Part shown: piece after piece, positions 7,145 to 12,855 of the stretch
Layout: each line of letters opens with the position of its first letter
How positions within the stretch are numbered: the first letter of the stretch is position 1
Assembly (NCBI GenBank): GCA_031969915.1
Contig: DALYJJ010000106.1
Location: forward strand, 1 to 21,771
Length of the DNA: 21,771 bases
Direction of reading: 5' to 3'
Origin: DALYJJ01 sp031969915
GTDB lineage: Bacteria; Acidobacteriota; Terriglobia; Bryobacterales; Bryobacteraceae
Notes under the pieces: model-generated
What the model was told of the DNA's origin: nothing
The model's input: the letters and a program-made list of their open reading frames with translations, nothing else
The model's database searches: none
Program-made: the position numbers and the translations under genes

Positions 7145-7702
7145 ATGACGTTTGAACAATTCCTGGACTCGTTGCCCGAGTACGCCAAGGATCTGAAGCT
7201 GAACCTGTCGAGCGTGCTCCGGCAGACGGAACTGACCCCGCAGCAATTGTGGGGCACCGCGCTGGCGAGCGCAATCGCCGCGCGGAACGGCGTGTTGACC
7301 GAAGTGATCGCGTACGAAGCCGTGAAGCAGTTGACGCCGGAAGCCATGGCCGCGGCGAAGTCGGCGGCGGCGATTATGGGCATGAACAACGTGTACTACC
7401 GGTTCACGCACCTGGTGGAGAACGAGAAGTATGGGACCATCCCGGCCCGGCTGCGGATGAACGCCATCCGGACGCACGGGATCTCGCCGGTGGACTTCGA
7501 ACTGTGGTGCACAGCGGTGTCCGCGGTGAACGGATGCGGCGCGTGCATGGCCTCGCACGAGCGCGTGGTGCGGGAGAAGGGGCTGACCGAAGAGCAGGTG
7601 GCGGCGAGTGTGCGAGTCGCCTCGGTGATCCACGCGGTGGCCGGGGTGCTGGACGCGGAAGAAGCGCTGGCAGGCGTAGAACCGGCGAAAACGAACGCCT
7701 GA
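7145..7702 (+). CDS. ahpD: Alkyl hydroperoxidase AhpD (carboxymuconolactone decarboxylase-like)
   Basis: 185 residues, all helical in character, starting 'MTFEQFLDSLPEYAKDLKLN'. This is very close to mycobacterial AhpD as I recall it, including 'AAAIMGMNNVYYR'. The catalytic proton-relay motif is intact: E119, C131-G-A-C134 and H138 in 'NGCGACMASHE'. It reduces oxidised AhpC, taking electrons from lipoyl domains, and has weak peroxidase activity itself (family knowledge). GAAAGGG (7132-7138) lies six bases before the ATG. It is the third gene of the regulator-ahpC-ahpD unit, 54 bases after ahpC, with the hairpin at 7101-7127 between them. Confidence 0.96.
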   Translation: MTFEQFLDSLPEYAKDLKLNLSSVLRQTELTPQQLWGTALASAIAARNGVLTEVIAYEAVKQLTPEAMAAAKSAAAIMGMNNVYYRFTHLVENEKYGTIPARLRMNAIRTHGISPVDFELWCTAVSAVNGCGACMASHERVVREKGLTEEQVAASVRVASVIHAVAGVLDAEEALAGVEPAKTNA

Positions 7703-7730
7703 AACGGGGGGCAGCGCTTGCGCCCTCTGC

Positions 7731-7736
7731 TACAAT
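7731..7736 (+). promoter_or_regulatory. Possible -10 element of the tatA promoter
   Basis: TACAAT matches five of six consensus -10 bases and lies 29 bases before the tatA ATG, compatible with a short leader carrying the strong AAGGAGG. No good -35 hexamer lies 16-18 bases upstream, so it may be weak or depend on an activator, and tatA may also be read from the ahp operon. Confidence 0.35.
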
Positions 7737-7765
7737 GAAGGGGTTACGCCAAACAAGGAGGCCGT

Positions 7766-7939
7766 ATGAGGTCGATAGGCATTCCTGAACTGCTGATCAT
7801 TCTGGGCATCGCCGTGCTGCTGTTCGGCGGACGCAAGATTCCCGAAGTGGCCAAGGGTTTGGGAGAGGGCATCAAGAACTTCAAGAACGCCCTGAAGAGC
7901 GAAGAGAAGGCCGACGAGAAAAACAAGGCGAACGTTTGA
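7766..7939 (+). CDS. tatA: Twin-arginine translocase subunit TatA/TatE
   Basis: 57 residues. The ATG at 7766 has AAGGAGG (7755-7761) four bases upstream. The layout is classic TatA: a short periplasmic end 'MRSIGIPE', a hydrophobic segment 'LLIILGIAVLLFGGRKIPE' (residues 9-27), the FGG-KIP hinge, an amphipathic helix 'VAKGLGEGIKNFKNALKS' and a charged Lys/Glu/Asp tail. It assembles the protein-conducting pore for folded proteins carrying RR signals. Two such proteins are encoded in this window, at 2595-4088 and 15492-17174. No tatB or tatC lies nearby. It is at the short end of the family, with a brief tail like TatE, but complete. Confidence 0.93.
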   Translation: MRSIGIPELLIILGIAVLLFGGRKIPEVAKGLGEGIKNFKNALKSEEKADEKNKANV

Positions 7940-7994
7940 GAAGCCGGCCCGCACGTTGGGCCTCCTTCATCTCGGCATAACCTCCGGAAAACAG

Positions 7995-8030
7995 AAACCC
8001 CGCGCGGCGAGCGCGGGGTTTTCGTTTTTT
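7995..8030. terminator. Intrinsic terminator between tatA and the HU gene, probably bidirectional
   Basis: AAACCCCGCGC (7995-8005) is exactly complementary to GCGCGGGGTTT (8011-8021) around a GGCGA loop. On the + strand TTTTCGTTTTTT follows (8019-8030). On the - strand the same stem is followed by a T-rich TTTCTGTTTT. It lies 56 bases after the tatA stop and 23 bases after the end of the convergent HU gene, so it can serve both. Confidence 0.9.
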
Positions 8031-8052
8031 CGGAGCGATGAAAGGCCGGCGC

Positions 8053-8358
8053 CTACTTCTTCTTCGGCGGGACGACGGCGTCCTTGAGGGCCTTTGCGAT
8101 GCGGAACTTCACGGTCTTCTTGGCCGGGATCTTGATCGCTTCGCCGGTGGCGGGGTTGCGGCCCATGCGGGCTTTGCTCTCGCGGCGCACGACACGGCCC
8201 AGTCCGGGGACGATGAACATCCCGGTCTTCTTGGTTTCCTTCACGGCCAATTCGGCGAGGGACGCAAAGAACTGCTTTGCGACCTTATTGTTGACACCGG
8301 TGGCTTCCGCGATGTGCTTGATCACCGCGGTCTGAGTCATTTTGGTAGCTTCGGCCAT
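8053..8358 (-). CDS. HU/IHF-family DNA-binding protein
   Basis: 101 residues. The start at 8358 has AAAGGAG (complement of 8364-8370) five bases upstream; an upstream in-frame extension to 8526 is rejected. The N-terminal helices ('MTQTAVIKHIAEATG') dimerise. The beta-arm contains 'FIVPGLGRVVRRESKARMGRNPATGEAIKIPAKKTVKFR', broken here by convention but continuous at residues 48-86, including the GRNPATGE hallmark and the Pro-containing arm tip that intercalates DNA. The C-terminus is basic (PPKKK). It is a nucleoid protein that bends DNA as a dimer; HU is more likely than sequence-specific IHF. The seven-residue extension MAEATKM before the usual HU start is slightly unusual. It is convergent with tatA. 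Confidence 0.93.
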   Translation of the reverse strand: MAEATKMTQTAVIKHIAEATGVNNKVAKQFFASLAELAVKETKKTGMFIVPGLGRVVRRESKARMGRNPATGEAIKIPAKKTVKFRIAKALKDAVVPPKKK

Positions 8359-8469
8359 TACCTCTCCTTTTCGATCTCCCAAGTGAACATCCCGATGAGC
8401 CATCTTCGGGGGGGCTGTCGGCAAAAACAAAACCTCTCGAAAATGTTCTACCGGTACTTCTGCGACCCC

Positions 8470-8499
8470 ATGATACGGGAAGTTTGAATCCAGTGTAAA
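8470..8499 (-). promoter_or_regulatory. Probable promoter of the HU gene
   Basis: On the - strand TTTACA (complement of 8494-8499, five of six) is followed by an 18-base spacer and TATCAT (complement of 8470-8475, five of six). The transcript would start near 8463, leaving a leader of about 105 bases before the HU ATG. This is the only good promoter I see in the 307-base gene-free stretch 8359-8665. Confidence 0.5.
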
Positions 8500-8531
8500 G
8501 GGGCTTGTCCTGAAAAAATGGCCCAAAAGCG

Positions 8532-8628
8532 CGGTTTTCGGCGTCTAGAGGCCTTCCGAGGGCCGAAAACCGGGGGTTCGAGCGGCAGCGGAGCCCCGCG
8601 AGCCTGTTTTTCAGGGTCCGCGCGGGGC
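8532..8628. repeat. Two adjacent large inverted repeats in the HU/radical SAM intergenic region
   Basis: CGGTTTTCGGC (8532-8542) is the exact complement of GCCGAAAACCG (8562-8572), an 11-base stem. Next, GCCCCGCG (8593-8600) pairs with CGCGGGGC (8621-8628), with an inner CCTG/CAGG stem around TTTTT (8603-8615). Both lie downstream of the radical SAM stop (- strand) and upstream of the HU promoter. Neither has a proper T-run on the - strand. They may be transcript-end hairpins of the radical SAM mRNA or an unrecognised small RNA; no known family is recognised. Confidence 0.5.
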
Positions 8629-8665
8629 CGGAGGCGACGATGGCGGCGGCGCGGCGGGCAGGCGG

Positions 8666-9745
8666 CTAGTAGCCGGCTGGGGCGGTCCCGGGTTGAAAGG
8701 CGGGCGGAACATAGACGCAGCGCGGGTCGGCGGCCAGGTAGTCGCCGGTCAGGGCGAAGGCGCGGGAACGCGAACCGCCGCACAGGTTCCTGTATTCGCA
8801 GGGGCCGCACTTCCCGCCGAGGGCGGAGGGGTCGCGAAGGACCTGGAACACGCGGGAGCCGCGATAGGCATCGGCCAACGAACCGCGCCTGACATTACCC
8901 CCGCTGACTGCAAGAAACCCGCTGGGGAAGATCTCGCCGGTGTGGGAGATGAAGAGGAATCCCTTGCCGTCATTGATGCCCGCCTGGCGGCCGATGGGAC
9001 TCCGGACGCCAGGATCGCCGAGACCATGCCCGGCCTTCTTCTGCTGCGCGACGAAGCGGCGGTAATGCTGCGCCTCCGTGGTCTTGATGTCGAAGGCGGC
9101 GGTCATCGCGGTTTCGTAGAGGAAGCGGAAGACTTCCTCATACTCGCCGGCCGTGAGATCGTCTTCGGCGACGGCGCGCCCGGTGAGCACCAGGAAGAAG
9201 ACGCTCCAAAGCCGGGCGCCGCTCGCTTCGACGAGCCGCGCGATGGCGGCGAGTTCCCCGCGGTTGTGGCGCGTGACGGTGGTGTTGACCTGCGTTTCGA
9301 GTCCTATGCGCCGGGCGAAGTCGAGCGCGGCGAGGGTGCGCGCGTAGGAGCCGTCCACGCGGCGGAAGCCGTCGTGAGAAATGGCCGTTGCCCCGTCGAG
9401 GCTGACGGCCATCCGCGCGATCCCACATTGCTGGAGGCGGCGAATGGCGTCCTCAGTCAGCAGAGGCGTGGCGCTGGGCGTTACGGTGGTGCGGAGGCCG
9501 AGCGACACGCTGCGGCGGACGACGTCGAACAGATCCGGGCGCTTGAGCGGATCGCCGCCCGTGAATACGACGAGGGGGTCGCCAAAGTCCCGGATCTCGT
9601 CGAGGACGCGGAAGGCCTCCCCGGTGGCGAGTTCCCTCGGGTCGCGATCCGGCACGGCGGAAGCCCGGCAATGACGGCAGGCCAGGTCGCAGGCCTGGGT
9701 GAGCTCCCAGATGACGAGGAAAGGTGCTTGGGAGAAGTCGCGCAT
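8666..9745 (-). CDS. Radical SAM/SPASM domain enzyme (AhbD/NirJ-like group)
   Basis: 359 residues. The radical SAM [4Fe-4S] motif C19-x3-C23-x2-C26 ('CDLACRHC') is followed by the SAM-contact motif 'TGGDP' (62-66). The C-terminal SPASM-type cluster has C313, C316, C322 and C343 ('CGPCEYRNLC' and 'DPRCVY') for an auxiliary Fe-S centre. The 'PFLVIWELTQACDLACRHCRA' opening, positions 8-28, is typical of the subgroup that includes heme-synthesis AhbD, heme d1 NirJ and uncharacterised SPASM proteins. No heme, nitrite-reductase or RiPP precursor gene is visible nearby, so the substrate is unknown. AGGAG (complement of 9751-9755) lies five bases before the start. Downstream on its strand are the hairpins at 8532-8628; upstream is the divergent interval with the permease gene. 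Confidence 0.88.
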   Translation of the reverse strand: MRDFSQAPFLVIWELTQACDLACRHCRASAVPDRDPRELATGEAFRVLDEIRDFGDPLVVFTGGDPLKRPDLFDVVRRSVSLGLRTTVTPSATPLLTEDAIRRLQQCGIARMAVSLDGATAISHDGFRRVDGSYARTLAALDFARRIGLETQVNTTVTRHNRGELAAIARLVEASGARLWSVFFLVLTGRAVAEDDLTAGEYEEVFRFLYETAMTAAFDIKTTEAQHYRRFVAQQKKAGHGLGDPGVRSPIGRQAGINDGKGFLFISHTGEIFPSGFLAVSGGNVRRGSLADAYRGSRVFQVLRDPSALGGKCGPCEYRNLCGGSRSRAFALTGDYLAADPRCVYVPPAFQPGTAPAGY

Positions 9746-9770
9746 GAAGACTCCTGGTGTCAGGCTATCG

Positions 9771-9807
9771 CCGTGTGAGTGGAGGCGCCGTGACCGCGGT
9801 CACACGG
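9771..9807. promoter_or_regulatory. Overlapping palindromes in the divergent radical SAM/permease interval
   Basis: GTGACCGCGGTCAC (9790-9803) is a perfect 14-base palindrome. CCGTGTGA (9771-9778) is also the exact complement of TCACACGG (9800-9807). The element lies 26-62 bases before the radical SAM start, where an operator would be expected. The regulator is unknown. I see nothing else clear in 9808-9926 apart from the permease ribosome site. Confidence 0.45.
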
Positions 9808-9926
9808 TGTCCGATTCCGGGATGCCGGATTTCGTTTTCAGACAAGGGGGCCGGCCGCCGGTTGGGGAAACCCGCTCCGGGCGCGAGGGTTAGGAGTTGG
9901 ACGGGGAATTGCAATAGAGGGCTGCA

Positions 9927-12422
9927 ATGTCACACCTGCGATTTGCGATTCGCGTGCTCAGCCGTGCGCCGATGCTGGTGCTGGTGGTGGTGCTGTCGCT
10001 CGGGCTGGGGATCGGGGCCAACACGGCGATCTTCTCGTTGCTGTATCAGATGGTGTTGCGTACGCTGCCGGTGGAACGGCCCGAGGAGCTGGTGCTGATC
10101 AAATCTCCCGGAGAGTTCAAGAGCGGCCGCACGTCAACCAACAACGCCGGGCAGATGGATTCGGTGTTCAACTACCGCACGTTCCGGGAGTTGGAGAAGC
10201 GGCCCGAGGGCTTGACCGGAATCGCGGCGTTCCGATCGCTGCCGGCGAACCTATCGTTCCGGGGGCAGACGGTGGACGGCTCGGTAATGGTGGTTTCGGG
10301 CGGCTACTTCAGCACGCTGCTGGTGAAGCCTGTGGCCGGCCGGCTGATCGACCGCGAGGACGATGTGCACGGCGCGGGGCAGCAGGTGGCGGTGCTGGCG
10401 CACGGGTATTGGCAGAGCCAGTTGGGCGGGCGGCGGGACGTCCTCAATCAGGCGATCCGAGTGAACGGGCATATGTTCACGGTGGTGGGGATCGCGCCTC
10501 CGAGGTTCACGGGAACGGTGTTGGGCGATTCGCCGGACGTCTTCGTGCCGATGTCGTCGAAGCCGCTGATGACGCCGAACTGGAACGGCACGGATCGATG
10601 GAGCGACTACTGGATCTACATGGCCGGGCGGCTGAAGCCGGGAGTGACACGGGAGGCGGCGCAGGCGGCGCTGAACGGGACGTACGCGGGACTGGTGGAG
10701 GAGGCGGTCGGCGAGGTCAAGCAATGGCCCGCGAAGCGGGTGGAGCGGTTCCGGCAGTCGCGACTGACGCTGGAGCCCGGAGAAAAGGGCCAGAGTTCCG
10801 TGCGGCGTTCGACGGAGACGCCCCTCAAGATCCTGCTGGCGGCGACGCTGCTGGTGTTGTTGATCGCGGTGGCGAACACGGCGAACCTGCTGCTGGCGCG
10901 CGGGGCGCAGCGGAGAAAAGAGGTCTCCATCCGCACCGCCTTGGGGGCGGGGCGCGGCGAGATCATGGGTCAGATGCTGACCGAAGCGATGCTGCTCTCC
11001 CTGGCGGGCGGAGCGGCCGGGCTGCTGCTGGCCTCCTGGACGATGACCCTGTTCGTGAATGTCCTCTCGCAGGGGCGGGGGACGGAGGAACTGACGGCAG
11101 CGATCGAATGGCCGGTGCTGCTGTTCGCACTCGGGGCATCGATCGCCAGCGGGTTGCTGGCGGGGCTGTACCCGGCGTGGGAAGCGAGCCGGAGCACGCT
11201 CGCCACGACGCTCCGCAATGAGGCGGGACAGGTGTCTTCAAACCTCTCGGCGGCCAACGTACGCAAGGCACTGGTGTGCGCACAAGTGGTGGTTTCGGCG
11301 CTTCTGTTGATTCCCACGGGGCTGTTCCTGAAGAGCCTGGTGAATGTCCTGCGTGTGGACCTGGGGCTGGACACCGAGAATGTCTACACGTTCCGCATTT
11401 CGCCGGAACTGAGCGGCTACCAGCCGGCGCAGAGCAAAGCGCTTTTTGAGCGGACGGAATCGGAACTGGCCGCAATCCCCGGAGTGACGGCGGTGACCGG
11501 GTCACTGGTTCCGCTGATCGCGGGCAGCAACTGGGGGAACGACCTGAACGTGGAAGGAGCGCCCAAGGACAACAACTTCGACCGCAACTCGCGGTTCAAC
11601 CTGGTGGGCGCGGGTTTCTTTTCAAAGATGGGAATACCCCTGGTGTCAGGTCGCGAGTTCGAAGAACGCGACAACGCGGCGGGGCCCAAAGTGGCGGTGG
11701 TGAGCGAGCGGTTCGCAAAGCACTTCTTCGGGAACCGCAACCCGCTGGGACGGAAGTTCGGGCTGGGCGGCGACCCGCCCACCATCGAGATCGCGGGCGT
11801 GGTGAAGGACTCAAAGTACTCGAGCGTGAAGGAAGAGAGCCCGATTCTGTACTACCTGCCGTGGCGCCAAAGCGAATCGACCGGGACACTGGCGTTCTAC
11901 GTGCGCAGCGCGCTGCCGAGCGAGCAGGCGGTGGAGCAGATCCGCCGGACGATGAAACGCCTGGATGCGGATCTGCCGCTTGAAGACTTCCGCACGTTCG
12001 ACGAACAGATCCGGATCAACATCCGGTCGGACCGGATGGTGCTGCAACTGGCCGGCTCGTTCGCGGTGCTGGCGACGGTGTTGGCGATGCTCGGCCTGTA
12101 TGGCGTGATGGCGTACAGCGTGACGCGGCGGACGCGCGAGATCGGGATACGGCTGGCGCTGGGCGCGCCTCTGGCCAGCATACGCGGCATGGTGATGCGG
12201 GAGGTCCTGCTGATTCTGGCGGGAGGGCTGGCGATCGGCGTGCCGGGAGCGATCGCGCTGGCGCGGCTGGTGGAAAGCGAGCTCTACGGCGTGAAGTCGT
12301 TCGATGCGGCGGTGGTGGCGGGAGCGGTGGCGGCGCTGGCGGTGGCGGCGCTGATGGCGGGTTTCGCGCCGGCGCGGCGAGCGGCGCGCATCGAGCCGAC
12401 GGTCGCGCTGCGGTACGAGTAG
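9927..12422 (+). CDS. ABC-type FtsX/MacB-like orphan permease (ADOP family), lacking the N-terminal prefix domain
   Basis: 831 residues; ATG 9927 with AGAGGG (9916-9921) five bases upstream. The first membrane helix (about 15-40, 'VLVVVLSLGLGIGANTAIF') is followed by a MacB-type periplasmic domain. Then comes the first FtsX domain (about 300-420; 'NLLLARGAQRRKEVSIRTALGAGRGE'), a second periplasmic domain, and the second FtsX domain (about 705-830; 'YSVTRRTREIGIRLALGA'). This internally duplicated architecture without an ATPase gene is the 'acidobacterial duplicated orphan permease' type. MacB relatives couple cytoplasmic ATP hydrolysis to periplasmic mechanotransmission and efflux; the partner ATPase here must be encoded elsewhere. 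Unlike the second permease at 12856, it has no PadR-associated N-terminal extension. It ends 90 bases before padR. Confidence 0.9.
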   Translation: MSHLRFAIRVLSRAPMLVLVVVLSLGLGIGANTAIFSLLYQMVLRTLPVERPEELVLIKSPGEFKSGRTSTNNAGQMDSVFNYRTFRELEKRPEGLTGIAAFRSLPANLSFRGQTVDGSVMVVSGGYFSTLLVKPVAGRLIDREDDVHGAGQQVAVLAHGYWQSQLGGRRDVLNQAIRVNGHMFTVVGIAPPRFTGTVLGDSPDVFVPMSSKPLMTPNWNGTDRWSDYWIYMAGRLKPGVTREAAQAALNGTYAGLVEEAVGEVKQWPAKRVERFRQSRLTLEPGEKGQSSVRRSTETPLKILLAATLLVLLIAVANTANLLLARGAQRRKEVSIRTALGAGRGEIMGQMLTEAMLLSLAGGAAGLLLASWTMTLFVNVLSQGRGTEELTAAIEWPVLLFALGASIASGLLAGLYPAWEASRSTLATTLRNEAGQVSSNLSAANVRKALVCAQVVVSALLLIPTGLFLKSLVNVLRVDLGLDTENVYTFRISPELSGYQPAQSKALFERTESELAAIPGVTAVTGSLVPLIAGSNWGNDLNVEGAPKDNNFDRNSRFNLVGAGFFSKMGIPLVSGREFEERDNAAGPKVAVVSERFAKHFFGNRNPLGRKFGLGGDPPTIEIAGVVKDSKYSSVKEESPILYYLPWRQSESTGTLAFYVRSALPSEQAVEQIRRTMKRLDADLPLEDFRTFDEQIRINIRSDRMVLQLAGSFAVLATVLAMLGLYGVMAYSVTRRTREIGIRLALGAPLASIRGMVMREVLLILAGGLAIGVPGAIALARLVESELYGVKSFDAAVVAGAVAALAVAALMAGFAPARRAARIEPTVALRYE

Positions 12423-12450
12423 CCGGCCCGGCGGCGTGTAAACTTTCGCC

Positions 12451-12507
12451 TCTTCTGTTGATCGCCAACAGGAGTTCGGTTATTCTTCTGTTGACGGTCA
12501 ACAGGAG
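12451..12507 (+). repeat. Duplicated PadR operator (two 24-base direct repeats, each carrying a palindrome)
   Basis: Two 24-base copies begin at 12451 and 12484 (33-base period, 21 of 24 identical). Each contains CTGTTG...CAACAG. The second, CTGTTGACGGTCAACAG (12488-12504), is a perfect 8-1-8 palindrome. The first (12455-12471) keeps six-base arms. Copy 2 overlaps the padR Shine-Dalgarno AGGAG (12503-12507), and copy 1 also ends in AGGAG. Operator centres are 33 bases apart, about three helical turns, so dimers would lie on one face. Confidence 0.8.
12458..12486 (+). promoter_or_regulatory. padR-permease operon promoter, bracketed by the operators
   Basis: TTGATC (12458-12463, four of six) lies 17 bases from TATTCT (12481-12486, four of six). 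The -35 lies in operator 1 and the start site (near 12493) in operator 2, an arrangement suited to tight autorepression. The hexamers themselves are modest matches. Confidence 0.5.
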
Positions 12508-12512
12508 AACGA

Positions 12513-12851
12513 ATGTCCAAGACCCGCTCCGAAGTCTTGCAGGGCACGCTCGATCTGATGGTCCTCAAGACCCTCGACACGCTGGGACCGCTCCACGGGT
12601 ACGGGATCGCACAACGCATCGAGCAGATCTCGGAAGATACGCTGTTTCTGAACCAAGGCACCCTGTATCCGGCGCTGCTGCGGCTGGAGCAAAAGAAGTG
12701 GATTCGCTCCGAGTGGGGCACGTCGGAGAACAACCGGCGCGCCCGGTATTACAGCCTGACCGCCGCGGGGCGCAAGCAACTCCAGGAAGAGACCGAGGAG
12801 TGGCTGCGGATGTCGGCGATCATCAACCGTTTGTTGAAGGCGGAGAAGTAA
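12513..12851 (+). CDS. PadR-family transcriptional regulator
   Basis: 112 residues; AGGAG (12503-12507) lies five bases before the ATG. It has the winged-helix fold of PadR: 'QGTLDLMVLKTLDTLGPLHGYGIAQRI' (residues 10-36), recognition region 'FLNQGTLYPALLRLEQKKWI' and wing 'RRARYYSLTAAGRKQLQEE', then a short C-terminal dimerisation helix. PadR repressors generally control efflux or permease genes and their own promoters, and leave DNA on binding a small molecule. Here the gene ends four bases before the permease start, so the two are one unit. The duplicated CTGTTG-CAACAG palindrome in front is the obvious binding site. The inducer is unknown. PadR next to an ADOP permease is a recurrent acidobacterial pairing. 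Confidence 0.95.
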   Translation: MSKTRSEVLQGTLDLMVLKTLDTLGPLHGYGIAQRIEQISEDTLFLNQGTLYPALLRLEQKKWIRSEWGTSENNRRARYYSLTAAGRKQLQEETEEWLRMSAIINRLLKAEK

Positions 12852-12855
12852 CGCC

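Noticed and set aside
8359..8526. 56-residue N-terminal extension of the HU-like protein to an upstream ATG
   Set aside because: The extension covers the predicted promoter and the leader. A strong AAAGGAG sits five bases before the internal ATG at 8358, where the HU fold begins.
8693..9778. 361-residue open frame on + opposite the radical SAM gene
   Set aside because: The - strand has both Fe-S cluster motifs and a ribosome site; this frame has no recognisable domain.
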